Source: Chelativorans salis (GTDB lineage: Bacteria > Pseudomonadota > Alphaproteobacteria > Rhizobiales > Rhizobiaceae). Taken from it: a DNA stretch of 64,000 nucleotides. Made by a program: the position numbers and the translations under genes. Below, one piece after another: positions 9,577-19,466 of the stretch. The notes below the pieces were generated by a model. It worked only from the letters and a program-made list of their open reading frames with translations, did no database searches and was not told the origin of the DNA. Each line of letters begins with the position of its first letter. Within the stretch, counting starts at the first letter, position 1. The stretch lies in the NCBI RefSeq assembly GCF_025336525.1, contig NZ_JAOCZP010000009.1:1-64000 (forward strand). The letters are read 5' to 3'.

Positions 9577-10335
9577 ATGTTTTCACTGACGGGCAAGGTT
9601 GTGATCGTCTCGGGCGCCAGCTCCGGCATCGGCCGGGCAGCGGCAAGGCTGTTCGCCGAGGAAGGCGCGAAGGTGATTGCCAGCGCGCGGCGCAAGGCGG
9701 AACTCGATGCGCTGGTGGCGGAGATCCGCGAAGCGGGCGGCGAGGCCGAGGCGCTGCCAGGTGACGTGGCCGATGAGGCCCATGCCGCGGCGCTGGTAGC
9801 GCATGCGATCGAACGCTTCGGCGGGCTGTACGTCGCTTTCAACAATGCCGGCATTGTCGGACGGATGGCGCCCGCGCCGGAGCTTGACCGCGCGGACTGG
9901 GAGGAAGTGCTGAACGTCAATCTCACCGCCGCCTTCCTGGCCGCCAAGCACCAGATTCCGGCCATGCTGGAGCGCGGCGGCGGCGCGCTGATCTTCACAT
10001 CGAGCTTCGTCGGCCATACGGTCGGCATGCCGGGCATGACGGCTTACGCCGCGGCCAAGGCGGGACTGGTCGGATTGACCCAGACCCTTGCGGCAGAGCA
10101 CGGGCCGCATGGCATCCGCGTCAACGCACTGCTCCCCGGCGGTACCGACACGCCGGCGGCGACCTTCAAGACGCCCGAGGAGTGGGCGTTCGTGGAGGCG
10201 CTGCATGCGCTGAAACGCGTGGCGAGGCCGGAGGAGATAGCCCGCGCCGCGCTGTTCCTCGCCTCGGATGCCGCAACCTTCGTTACGGGGGCCGCCATGC
10301 TGGCCGACGGCGGTGTATCGATCAACCGGACATGA
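9577..10335 (+). CDS. SDR family NAD(P)-dependent oxidoreductase
   Basis: 252-residue classical short-chain dehydrogenase. The cofactor motif is ASSGIGRA (about 13-20), NNAG is at about 90, the catalytic Ser lies in FTSSF near 147, Tyr-x3-Lys is AYAAAK, and the C-terminus is [12 protein letters not shown]. Close to 3-oxoacyl-ACP reductase or glucose-1-dehydrogenase-like enzymes; the substrate is unknown. Divergent from soxB across about 207 bp, so a role in methylated amine use is possible but unproven. Confidence 0.9.
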   Translation: MFSLTGKVVIVSGASSGIGRAAARLFAEEGAKVIASARRKAELDALVAEIREAGGEAEALPGDVADEAHAAALVAHAIERFGGLYVAFNNAGIVGRMAPAPELDRADWEEVLNVNLTAAFLAAKHQIPAMLERGGGALIFTSSFVGHTVGMPGMTAYAAAKAGLVGLTQTLAAEHGPHGIRVNALLPGGTDTPAATFKTPEEWAFVEALHALKRVARPEEIARAALFLASDAATFVTGAAMLADGGVSINRT

Positions 10336-10540
10336 GCTCATTCGGCGGCCGCTTTCCAGTGGCCGCCCTCTTCCCCATCGCACGCGCGCTTTCGCCAGAA
10401 AGTCACTCGACAAGCTGCGGATATTCTGCTATCAGCCCGCATCCTGCGGGAGATGTCTGCCGCGGGGCATTGGGTGTTGAGCCTGGCAAGCGCCGGAGGT
10501 TCGATGCCGCTATACATCAACGTTTTGACAGGAAGCCCAA

Positions 10541-10771
10541 GTGCAGGTACTCGTCCGCGACAACAATGTTGACCAGGCGCTTCGCGCGCTCAAGAAGAAG
10601 ATGCAGCGCGAAGGAATTTTCCGCGAGATGAAGATGCGCGGGCATTATGAGAAGCCTTCGGAGAAGCGTGCGCGTGAAAAGGCCGAGGCCGTGCGCCGCG
10701 CGCGCAAGCTGGCGCGCAAGCGTGCCCAGCGCGAAGGCATTATCGGGGGCGGACGGGTAGCGGCGCGCTGA
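10541..10771 (+). CDS. rpsU: 30S ribosomal protein S21
   Basis: 76 residues, the S21 family: [20 protein letters not shown], then a highly basic tail rich in [15 protein letters not shown]21 joins the 30S platform near the anti-Shine-Dalgarno and helps initiation. The start is a GTG at 10541, with AGGA eight bases upstream; it begins exactly at the family N-terminus. A strong terminator follows at 10811. The 205 bp upstream hold its promoter, but no clear sites could be assigned. Confidence 0.95.
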   Translation: MQVLVRDNNVDQALRALKKKMQREGIFREMKMRGHYEKPSEKRAREKAEAVRRARKLARKRAQREGIIGGGRVAAR

Positions 10772-10810
10772 GTGCCCTTAATTTCGTCTTTTTCCCCGCT
10801 TGAATGCGAA

Positions 10811-10848
10811 GGTGGCGCGATGGAAAGATCGTCGCCGCCTTTTTTATT
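10811..10848 (+). terminator. rho-independent terminator of rpsU
   Basis: Stem GGTGGCGCGAT (10811-10821), loop GGAAAG, and ATCGTCGCCGCC (10828-10839) with one bulged T and one G-T pair, followed by six T. It lies 40 bp after the rpsU stop. Its presence shows that the next gene's start is downstream, not at 10800. Confidence 0.8.
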
Positions 10849-10892
10849 GCGGCAATGCTGCCGCGCCCGAGCAGGAATGGACAGCGGAACCG

Positions 10893-11747
10893 ATGGCTGA
10901 TGTGATGATCGTGAGCAGAATGACGCGCCATAGGGGACTGGCGGCTTTGGCCCTGGCGGCACTTCTCCCGCTCGCCGCCTGCCAGTCAGCCGGCGACGCG
11001 GTGGACAGCCTCGCGCAGATCGACACCGCTCAGGGCTCGGCCGAGAATATTGGCTCGCTGACGGCGGTCATCGAGCGCACGCCGAACGATCCCGATGCCT
11101 ATAACGTGCGCGGCGCCGCCTATGGCCGGGCCGGGCGCTACCGCGAGGCGCTGAAGGACTTCGACCAGGCCATCGCCCTCGACCCGAACTCGCACCAGGC
11201 CTATGCTAACCGGGCGCTGATCCACCGCTATATGGGTGACCAAGGGAAGGCGCTGGCCGATTACAACAGGGCGATCCAGCTCAACCCGCGCTACGACACC
11301 GCCTATATCGGCCGCGGCGAGCTCTACCGCCAGGCTGGCCGCACCGACGAGGCCTTCCGCGACTTCGAACAGGCCATCCAGCTCGACACTACCGACCCGC
11401 GCGCCTATCACCGGCGCGGCCTGCTCTATCAGGCGAGCGGTCAGCACCAGTTCGCCCTGGAGGATTTCGCCATGGCCATCTCGCTCGCTCCCGGCGCGCC
11501 CTATGGCTACAATGGACGCGGCCTCTCCTATCTCGCGCTTGGCGACGAGGAGAATGCCTTCTCCGACTTCAACACCGCCATCCGCCTTGACGAGAGCGTT
11601 GCCGAAAGCTGGGCCAACCAGGCGCTGGTTTTCGAGCGGCGCGGCGAAATCGATCGGGCGGCGCGTTCCTATGCACGTGCCCTGCAGCTCGATCCCGAAT
11701 ATGTCCCGGCCCGCGAGGGCGTTGCGCGGACACGCGGATCCGCTTGA
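10893..11747 (+). CDS. TPR-repeat lipoprotein (NlpI-like)
   Basis: About 284 residues. A lipoprotein signal peptide with lipobox LPLAAC is followed by six or more tetratricopeptide repeats, each with a pattern such as AYxxRGxxYxxxGRxxEAxxDFxxAIxLDP (PDAYNVRGAAYGRAGRYREA, HQAYANRALIHRYMGDQGKA, and so on). It is likely anchored in the outer or inner membrane facing the periplasm, acting as a scaffold in envelope or peptidoglycan processes as NlpI does. The start may instead be the ATG at 10920, which gives a compact signal sequence MTRHRGLAALALAALL; the ATG at 10893 has the better purine-rich upstream. Confidence 0.85.
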   Translation: MADVMIVSRMTRHRGLAALALAALLPLAACQSAGDAVDSLAQIDTAQGSAENIGSLTAVIERTPNDPDAYNVRGAAYGRAGRYREALKDFDQAIALDPNSHQAYANRALIHRYMGDQGKALADYNRAIQLNPRYDTAYIGRGELYRQAGRTDEAFRDFEQAIQLDTTDPRAYHRRGLLYQASGQHQFALEDFAMAISLAPGAPYGYNGRGLSYLALGDEENAFSDFNTAIRLDESVAESWANQALVFERRGEIDRAARSYARALQLDPEYVPAREGVARTRGSA

Positions 11748-11814
11748 CGCGCCTGGGAACCATTCCCGCTTCCGTTCTGTTTTAGGCCAGAGAAACGGAA
11801 CGGGAATTCGAGCC

Positions 11815-12306
11815 ATGACAAAAAGTGCATTTGCCGCGCTTGCAGCGGTTTTCGCCGTGTCAGCGAGCACCTTGCCCGCCGCCGCTCAGGAACGCACGGA
11901 GATCGGCGTCCTCGACTGCATCATCGAAGGCGGCATGGACATCGCGATCGTGACGTCCAAAGAATTTTCCTGCACCTTCCAGCCGGCGGACGGCACCCGC
12001 CCGCCGGAGAGCTATGTCGGTGTCGTTAACAGGTTCGGCCTTGAGGCCGGGGCCACCAGCGAGCGTGTGATGCGCTGGCTGGTGATGGCGCCCACCACAA
12101 CCGACCCCTATGCACCCGGCGCGCTTGAAGACGACTATGTCGGCGCCAGCGCAGAGGTCACCGCCGGCATCGGCGGCGGCGCCAACGTGCTGTGGAGCGG
12201 AACCAACAAGAACCTGATCCTGCAGCCCGTGAGCCTGCAGGCGCAGACCGGACTGAACCTGGCGCTCGGCGTCAGCGAATTCCAGTTGCGCTCGACGGCG
12301 TTGTAG
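11815..12306 (+). CDS. DUF992 family secreted protein
   Basis: 163 residues with an N-terminal signal peptide ending in PAAAQ (cleavage near residue 24). The rest matches the DUF992 pattern of alphaproteobacteria: GVLDCIIEGG near 30, FSCTFQPADG with a second Cys, then ESYVGVVNRFGLEAG and YVGASAEVTAGIGGGANVL. The two Cys could form a disulfide in the periplasm. Function unknown. It follows the TPR lipoprotein gene by 67 bp and ends before a bidirectional terminator. Confidence 0.85.
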   Translation: MTKSAFAALAAVFAVSASTLPAAAQERTEIGVLDCIIEGGMDIAIVTSKEFSCTFQPADGTRPPESYVGVVNRFGLEAGATSERVMRWLVMAPTTTDPYAPGALEDDYVGASAEVTAGIGGGANVLWSGTNKNLILQPVSLQAQTGLNLALGVSEFQLRSTAL

Positions 12307-12347
12307 GAGCGGAAGCCATGTGCTTGGCTTTCGCAACGCAAATTAAC

Positions 12348-12374
12348 AAAAGCCCGGCGCAAAGCCGGGCTTTT
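12348..12374. terminator. bidirectional terminator between DUF992 gene and pntB
   Basis: AAAAGCCCGGC (12348-12358), loop GCAAA, GCCGGGCTTTT (12364-12374): a perfect 11-bp stem with A/T runs on both sides, placed between two convergent genes. Confidence 0.9.
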
Positions 12375-12395
12375 CCAGTTCTCTGTCGGGGTCGC

Positions 12396-13793
<1,398 letters not shown>

Positions 13794-13794
13794 G

Positions 13795-14208
13795 TCACTT
13801 GTCCTTCTTCTTGTACATCGCCAGCATGCGCTGGGTGACGAGGAAGCCGCCGAAGATGTTGACCGCCGCAAGCGTCAGCGCAACGAAGCCGAAGCCGGTG
13901 GCAAGCCCGGAAGTGGAGATGCCGACCGCCAGAAGTGCGCCGACGACGATGACAGACGAAATGGCATTGGTGACCGACATTAGCGGCGTATGCAGCGCCG
14001 GGGTCACCGACCACACGACATAGTAGCCGACGAAGATCGCCAATACGAAGATGGCGAAGCGGAAGACGAAGGGGTCGATCGCCCCGCCCGTCACGCCATG
14101 CGCGAGCGCGCCGGCGGCATCGGCCGCTTCCGTGTTCTCCAAGGCGGCGCGCACGCCCGCCGTGGCACGCTCGAGCTGTTCGAGCGCCTGTTCGACAGTA
14201 TTTTCCAT
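13795..14208 (-). CDS. pntAB: NAD(P) transhydrogenase subunit alpha, part 2
   Basis: 137-residue membrane part of the alpha subunit, split from PntAA as usual in alphaproteobacteria. Three to four helices are visible ([58 protein letters not shown]). The N-terminus (about 1-50) is a soluble, acidic and Ala-rich extension, probably an adaptor. Its start overlaps the pntAA stop by one base. Confidence 0.93.
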   Translation of the reverse strand: MENTVEQALEQLERATAGVRAALENTEAADAAGALAHGVTGGAIDPFVFRFAIFVLAIFVGYYVVWSVTPALHTPLMSVTNAISSVIVVGALLAVGISTSGLATGFGFVALTLAAVNIFGGFLVTQRMLAMYKKKDK

Positions 14209-15527
14209 CAGGCTTCTCCCCCGGATTTGCGCGTGGCGGGCTTCCTGGCCGAAGCTGTCGACGTGCGCTTGGCGCCTGCGCCGGCGGCCTTTTCGGAAGC
14301 CGGCTTGGCTGCTGCCTTACGCCGCGCCGGCGCCTTCTTGGGTGCGGCTTTGGACGCCGGCTCGGTGCCCTTGGCAGAGCCGGCAAAGTTCGGATGCACC
14401 ACTGCGCCGTCATGGGTGAGCATGGTGGCTTTCACCAACTCGTCCTCGAAGTCGATGGCGAGCGCCTTCTTCTCCTTGTCGACCATGGTCTCGAGGAAGG
14501 CGAAGAGATTTCGGGCGTAGAGAAGCGAGGCGGAGGCGGCGACGCGGCCCGGCACGTTGAGATGACCGAGGATCTTGACGCCGTTTGCCGTGGTGACGAC
14601 TTCGCCGGCCTTCGCGCCCTCGACATTGCCGCCGCGCTCCACCGCCAGATCGACGATGATGGAGCCGGGCCGCATGGACTTCACCATCTCACCCGACACC
14701 AGGCGCGGCGCCGGCCGGCCGGGGATGAGAGCGGTAGTGATGACGATGTCCTGCTTGGCAATGTGGTCTGCAACGAGTTCCGCCTGGGCCTTTTTCTCGT
14801 CGTCCGTCAGTTCGCGGGCATAGCCGCCCTCGCCCGAAGCGTCCTTGAGCGCATCCGTCATGATGAACTTGGCGCCGAGAGAAGCGACCTGCTCACCCGC
14901 CGCCGCACGCACGTCGGTCGCCGTCACGACGGCACCAAGGCGGCGCGCCGTGGCAATGGCCTGCAGACCGGCAACGCCGGCGCCCATGACGAACACCTTG
15001 GCCGCAGGCACGGTGCCAGCGGCGGTCATCATCATCGGCAATGCCCGGTCATATTCGGCTGCTGCGTCTATGACGGCGCGGTAGCCGGCTAGGTTCGCCT
15101 GGCTGGACAGCACGTCCATCGACTGGGCGCGCGTGATGCGCGGCATGAACTCCATGGCAAACGCCGTGATGCCGGCTTTTGCCATCGCGGCCACCTCGGC
15201 TTCGTTGCCGTAGGGGTCCATCGTCGCGATGACGACAGCGCCTTTTCTGTAGGTCTTGAGCTCTGCGTCCGTCGGGCGGCGCAGCTTCAGCACCACATCG
15301 GCCCTGGCCGCGTCCGCTGCCTTGCCGATCGCTGCCCCGGCCTGTTTGAAATCCTCGTCAGGGATGCGCGAGAGGCTGCCGGCTTCCTTTTCGACCGTCA
15401 CGCCGAAGCCGAGGCCGACAAGCCGCTTCACCGTGTCGGGTGAGGCCGCCACGCGCGGCTCGTTGCCGGCGACCTCCCTGGGCACGAAAATCGTTTGTCC
15501 CACCGTCATATCCTTGTCGTTAGACAT
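14208..15527 (-). CDS. pntAA: NAD(P) transhydrogenase subunit alpha, part 1
   Basis: 439 residues. This is the cytosolic NAD(H)-binding domain [21 protein letters not shown] near the start, the Rossmann motif [21 protein letters not shown] at about 175, the mobile-loop region, and [19 protein letters not shown]. After [15 protein letters not shown] the last 70 or so residues are an Ala/Lys/Arg-rich low-complexity tail ([18 protein letters not shown]) that is not part of the fold. Order is COX IV-like gene, pntAA, pntAB, pntB. An internal ATG at residue 7 is an alternative start. Confidence 0.94.
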   Translation of the reverse strand: MSNDKDMTVGQTIFVPREVAGNEPRVAASPDTVKRLVGLGFGVTVEKEAGSLSRIPDEDFKQAGAAIGKAADAARADVVLKLRRPTDAELKTYRKGAVVIATMDPYGNEAEVAAMAKAGITAFAMEFMPRITRAQSMDVLSSQANLAGYRAVIDAAAEYDRALPMMMTAAGTVPAAKVFVMGAGVAGLQAIATARRLGAVVTATDVRAAAGEQVASLGAKFIMTDALKDASGEGGYARELTDDEKKAQAELVADHIAKQDIVITTALIPGRPAPRLVSGEMVKSMRPGSIIVDLAVERGGNVEGAKAGEVVTTANGVKILGHLNVPGRVAASASLLYARNLFAFLETMVDKEKKALAIDFEDELVKATMLTHDGAVVHPNFAGSAKGTEPASKAAPKKAPARRKAAAKPASEKAAGAGAKRTSTASARKPATRKSGGEA

Positions 15528-15559
15528 CCCCCAGCGCGGGTGGCCCCGCGCGCCGCGCG

Positions 15560-15787
15560 TCAGCGCAGCATCCAGACGCCGAGCGCGCAGATGAGAATGA
15601 AGAGGATGAGGCTGGAAATAAAGCCTGCCGCGGTAAAGAAGCCGAAGGCCATCGCAATCAGCGTGGCGGCCACCACCAGGCAGGTGTATTTGGCAATCGT
15701 CAGGAAGAGGTTGTAGGTGCGTTCGTGTTCCGCGTAATCCATTTCCGCACCCTTTTCTGCCGGTTCATCCGGCTGTTTCTCTGCCAT
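15560..15787 (-). CDS. aa3-type cytochrome c oxidase subunit IV-like small membrane protein
   Basis: 75 residues. The sequence EMDYAEHERTYNLFL in the middle followed by two hydrophobic stretches (TCLVVAATLIAMAFGFF and GFISSLILFILICALGVWML) fits the bacterial aa3-type COX subunit IV family. It is first in the transcript with pnt, about 30 bp before pntAA. ATG at 15787 chosen, with GAGGGGGT upstream; an upstream ATG at 15817 adds an unlikely ten residues. Whether it serves cytochrome oxidase or transhydrogenase is not known from the sequence. Confidence 0.8.
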   Translation of the reverse strand: MAEKQPDEPAEKGAEMDYAEHERTYNLFLTIAKYTCLVVAATLIAMAFGFFTAAGFISSLILFILICALGVWMLR

Positions 15788-16023
15788 CGCATACCCCCTC
15801 GGGAAGAAGATTGGCAAGGGGAATAGCGAAAACGCCGCCCAAGGGCAATGGGCCGCATGGACGCATGCCAGCCTATGCGAAGATGGTGTAGGTGAATGAT
15901 TTCATTTGCGCTCCTCACCCCGCGCACGCTCCCTGCTCCCCACAAAAGTATCCACAGCAAGTCTTTATTGATCAGCCAGAACGGGGTTTGATGGGTCTGC
16001 ATTGAAAGACGAGGGGCCAAGCG

Positions 16024-17151
16024 GTGCGTCCTGCGGCACTTGTTTCATGGCAAAGGAGCACTCTTGCAGTGCTGGCACTGGCTATCCTGGCCAATGTGTT
16101 GGCGACCGGCGGCTTGCGCGCTCAGGAGGAAGGCGCGCCGCCGTCTGGCCAGCCGCTGAAGGTCGGCCTCTATGTCAGCCCGCCATTCGTCATGAGGGAG
16201 GACAACCGTTTCACCGGCATGGCGGTCGAGTTGTGGGAGCGGGTCGCTTCGAGGCTCGACCTTCAGTTCGACTACCAAGAGATTCCCACGATCAGGGACC
16301 TCGTCCAGGCGACAGTTGACGGAGATCTCGATATCGCCCTGACCAACCTGACGATCACCGAAGGGCGCGCCCAGCGCATCGACTTCACCCATCCCTGGTA
16401 CGATGCCGGGCTGCGATTGATGGTCGACGAGGACCAGGGCGCCGGTTTCTGGGACGTCGTTGCCGGCCTGCGGGAATCGGGCCACCTCAGGGCCTATGCC
16501 TGGCTTGCCTTCGTTATCGTCGTGGCGACCGCTCTACTGACGCTGTTCGACCGTTGGTTCGACAAGGATTTCCCGCGCCGCTGGCGCGACGGGATCGCCG
16601 AGAGCTTCTACGCGGTGATGTCGGTCGCCACCTCAGGCAGGCCGCCGGCGCGCAAGAACCTGTTCGGCTGGATCGGACGCATCGGGCAGGCACTGTGGCT
16701 GGTGTGCGGGATAGCCGTACTCGCCTATCTCACATCGTCAGTCACGAGCGTCATGACAACGCTGTCTCTCACCAACCAGATCAACAGCATCGCCGATCTA
16801 CCGGGCAAGACCGCTGGCGTCTTCACCGGCAGTGTGGCCGAGGAATATGCGCGAGAAAACGGGATCGCCGTGCGGTCCTATAGGGAGATCGAAGGGGCCG
16901 TGGCGGCACTCGTCAACGGCAGGATCGATGCGGTGATCGCCGATGCGCCGGTCCTGGAATATTACGCACTCCAGCACCCCGACGTGCCGGTCACCGTGGT
17001 CGGCCGCATCTTCGCTCCGGACAAATACGGCTTCGGCCTGCAGCACACGAGTGAGCTGACGCGGCCGCTTACGGTGGAGATCATCGGCGAGCACGATAGC
17101 GGTGCGCTGGAAACGCTGCGCACGAAATATTTCGGCGAACGAGAGCAATAG
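16024..17151 (+). CDS. glutamate-receptor-like ligand-gated channel (periplasmic binding domain with inserted pore)
   Basis: 375 residues. A signal sequence (1-33) leads to a periplasmic-binding-protein-3 lobe (about 45-140: VGLYVSPPFVMRED, DIALTNLTITEGRAQRIDFTHPWY), then TM1 (157-177), a re-entrant pore stretch (190-206, SFYAVMSVATSGRPPARKN), TM2 (221-248, AVLAYLTSSVTSVMTTLSL, like the SYTANLAAF of ionotropic receptors) and the second lobe (NSIADLPGKTAGVFTGSVAE; IDAVIADAPVLEYY). This is the GluR0 topology. The K+ filter TVGYG is absent, so ion choice is unclear. GTG start with GAGGGG upstream. Convergent with livF, one base apart. Confidence 0.8.
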   Translation: MRPAALVSWQRSTLAVLALAILANVLATGGLRAQEEGAPPSGQPLKVGLYVSPPFVMREDNRFTGMAVELWERVASRLDLQFDYQEIPTIRDLVQATVDGDLDIALTNLTITEGRAQRIDFTHPWYDAGLRLMVDEDQGAGFWDVVAGLRESGHLRAYAWLAFVIVVATALLTLFDRWFDKDFPRRWRDGIAESFYAVMSVATSGRPPARKNLFGWIGRIGQALWLVCGIAVLAYLTSSVTSVMTTLSLTNQINSIADLPGKTAGVFTGSVAEEYARENGIAVRSYREIEGAVAALVNGRIDAVIADAPVLEYYALQHPDVPVTVVGRIFAPDKYGFGLQHTSELTRPLTVEIIGEHDSGALETLRTKYFGEREQ

Positions 17152-17152
17152 C

Positions 17153-17992
17153 TCACGAAAGCCAGCGCTTCCTGCGCTTATAATGCTTGACGTTGCGGAA
17201 CGAGCGCCGGCCTTCGCCGCCGATGCCGAGATAGAACTCCTTCACGTCCTCGTTCTCGCGCAGCGCCCGCGCCTCACCGTCGAGCACGATGCGGCCCGAC
17301 TCCAGGATATAGCCGTATTTGGCATAGCGCAGCGCCACGTTGGTGTTCTGCTCGGCAAGCAGGAAGGACACGCCCTGCTCCTCGTTGAGCTGCTTGACGA
17401 TCTCGAAGATCTCCTCGACGAGCTGCGGGGCAAGCCCCATGGACGGCTCGTCGAGCAGGATCATCTTCGGCCGGCTCATCAGTGCTCGCCCGATGGCCGT
17501 CATCTGCTGTTCGCCGCCCGAGGTATAGCCGGCCTGGCTGGTTCGCCGCTCCTTCAGCCGCGGGAAGTAAGTGTAGACGAGCTCCAGGTCCTCGCGGATT
17601 GCCGTCTGTCCGTCGCGGCGGGTGAAGGCGCCGGTCAGGAGATTGTCCTCCACCGACAGATGGCCGAAGCAGTGCCGCCCCTCCATCACCTGAATGCAGC
17701 CGCGCCGCACCAGGTCGTTGGGCGACAGGTTCTGCACCTGGGCGCCGTCGAAGACGATGTTGCCCTTGGTCACCTCGCCGCGCTCGGCGTGAAGCAGGTT
17801 GGAGATGGCCTTTAAAGTAGTGGTCTTGCCGGCACCGTTGGCGCCGAGAAGGGCCGTGATGCCTCCCCTCGGCACCGACAGGGACACACCCTTGAGCACC
17901 AGGATGACACGGTCATAGATAACCTCGATGTTGTTGACCTCGAGGATCTGGTCAGCGGGTTGCTGTGCTGCCGCGCCTGCCGTGGTCGCCAT
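17153..17992 (-). CDS. livF: LIV-type ABC transporter ATP-binding protein
   Basis: 279-residue ATPase. Walker A GANGAGKTT at about 52, signature SGGEQQ, Walker B MILLDEPSMGL, with the LivF traits GRHCFGHLSVEDNLLTGA and LAEQNTNVALRYAKYGYIL. The C-terminus carries a basic tail (KHYKRRKRWLS) beyond the usual end. ATG at 17992. It is the last gene of an operon (ligase, livG, DUF3096, livH, livM, binding protein, livF) and is separated from the binding-protein gene by a palindrome. Confidence 0.92.
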   Translation of the reverse strand: MATTAGAAAQQPADQILEVNNIEVIYDRVILVLKGVSLSVPRGGITALLGANGAGKTTTLKAISNLLHAERGEVTKGNIVFDGAQVQNLSPNDLVRRGCIQVMEGRHCFGHLSVEDNLLTGAFTRRDGQTAIREDLELVYTYFPRLKERRTSQAGYTSGGEQQMTAIGRALMSRPKMILLDEPSMGLAPQLVEEIFEIVKQLNEEQGVSFLLAEQNTNVALRYAKYGYILESGRIVLDGEARALRENEDVKEFYLGIGGEGRRSFRNVKHYKRRKRWLS

Positions 17993-18014
17993 AGGATGCT
18001 CCTCACATCTCAAC

Positions 18015-18064
18015 GGCGTCATCCCGGAAGCCGAAGCGATAGCTCAGGCTTTCCGGGATGACGC
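18015..18064. repeat. palindromic repeat between binding-protein gene and livF
   Basis: GCGTCATCCCGGAAGCC (18016-18032) pairs with GGCTTTCCGGGATGACGC (18047-18064), one base bulged, around a 14-base loop. In the mRNA it forms a strong hairpin after the highly expressed binding-protein gene and before livF, where it could stabilise the upstream message or reduce readthrough. The same GCGTCATCCCGG arm occurs at 39566. Confidence 0.75.
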
Positions 18065-18076
18065 GCATGTGCAAAT

Positions 18077-19393
18077 TCACATATTGCACTCTTCGTTGAT
18101 CGGCCACGGCGCGTTGGCCTCGGCATAGGCTTGCGCCTCCTGCTCCTCCAGTGGCTCGATGGCCTCACGGTCGGGCGTGATCAGGTCGGAGACCTTGACG
18201 AACTTTTCGCCGTCCCATTCCAGCATCCAGGCACCGCCATGGCCGGTGTGGTCGGCGCAGGAGGTCTTGAAAGGCACCAGCATGCCGGCAGCGCCGAGCT
18301 CTTCGAGGCGGGCTTCGTCCATGTTGAGGTTTTCGAGGCCCCAGCGCACCTGCGTGGCATCCGGCGCCTGCGCATCGAACTCCTCCTGCGCGGCGCGGAT
18401 GGCCTCGACGAGGATGGCGGAGATCATCAGGCCGCGTTGGTAGAACACCGAGTCGAGCTCGCTCTCGTTCTCGATCAGCGATTTGCCAGGCTCCACCACA
18501 TATTCCCTGACGTCCTGAAGGAGTTGGGAATCAGGCATCGGCACGCTCCACGAGATGGAGCGGTAGCCCTTCCCCTCTTCGCCGATCAGCTTCAGGTCGC
18601 CGTCATGACCGGACCACCAGATGCCGATGAACTGGTCCATCGGGTAGCGGGTCTTGGCAGCTTCCGTGACCGCGCCGGCATTCATCGCGCCCCAGCCCCA
18701 CATGAGCACGAAATCCGGCCGCTCGCGGCGGATCTGCAGCCACTGCGCCGACTGGTTCTGCATCTCGGTGAGACCGACCGGGATGGGCAGGAGCGTGAAG
18801 CCATGCTTTTCCGCGAGCACCTCCAGAAGCGGGATCGGCTCCTTGCCGTATGGATGGTCGAGATGCAGAAGCGCGATCTTCTTGCCGTTGAGATTGTCCA
18901 GGTTGCCCTCGGAGATGTGCTTGAGGATCATCGACGCACCGTCCCAATAGGAGGACGGCGGGTTGAAGGCCCACTGGAACACCTTGCCGTTGGCCATGGG
19001 CGAGAAACCGTAGCCGGGGGCAAGGATGGGGATTTCGTCGACATTGGATTTCGGCAGCACCTGCAGCGTGATGCCCGTCGACCAGGGCTGCGTGACGACG
19101 GCGTTCTCCTTGGTCCTCTCGTAGCACTCCACGCCCTTCTCGGTATTGTAGCCGGTCTCGCATTCGTCATAGACGAGCTTGGTGCCGTTGAGCCCGCCGT
19201 CGCGCTCGTTGAGCAGGGTGATATAGTCGCGCTGGCCGTTCATCAGCGGCGTGCCCGTGGCCGCGAAGGGCCCGGTGCGATACGACAGGTTGGGGATATA
19301 GATAGAATCCTCCTGCGCGCTCGCCGGCGCGGCAAGGGCGATGCCCGCCGCGAATGCCGCCGACAGGGCCGCAGTCTTCATTATTTTCTTCAT
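18077..19393 (-). CDS. LIV-type ABC transporter substrate-binding protein
   Basis: 438 residues with a signal peptide ending at APASAQ (about residue 24). It has the type I periplasmic-binding fold of the Leu/Ile/Val family: LNGTKLVYDECETGYN, GVECYERTKENAVV, then FVLMWGWGAMNAGAV and GYRSISWSVPMPDSQLL. Four Cys are present in the mature protein, two near the C-terminus (TSCADHTGH and the terminal EECNM). The ATG at 19393 has GGAGGAG upstream. The ligand is not known; the neighbouring acyl-CoA ligase suggests a carboxylic or aromatic acid rather than an amino acid. Confidence 0.9.
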   Translation of the reverse strand: MKKIMKTAALSAAFAAGIALAAPASAQEDSIYIPNLSYRTGPFAATGTPLMNGQRDYITLLNERDGGLNGTKLVYDECETGYNTEKGVECYERTKENAVVTQPWSTGITLQVLPKSNVDEIPILAPGYGFSPMANGKVFQWAFNPPSSYWDGASMILKHISEGNLDNLNGKKIALLHLDHPYGKEPIPLLEVLAEKHGFTLLPIPVGLTEMQNQSAQWLQIRRERPDFVLMWGWGAMNAGAVTEAAKTRYPMDQFIGIWWSGHDGDLKLIGEEGKGYRSISWSVPMPDSQLLQDVREYVVEPGKSLIENESELDSVFYQRGLMISAILVEAIRAAQEEFDAQAPDATQVRWGLENLNMDEARLEELGAAGMLVPFKTSCADHTGHGGAWMLEWDGEKFVKVSDLITPDREAIEPLEEQEAQAYAEANAPWPINEECNM

Positions 19394-19466
19394 GTTCGTC
19401 TCCTCCACTTGTTCGTTCATCCGATGCGGAAAGGGCGAACTGGCCCTTTGGTTGTTATGGCCGCTC

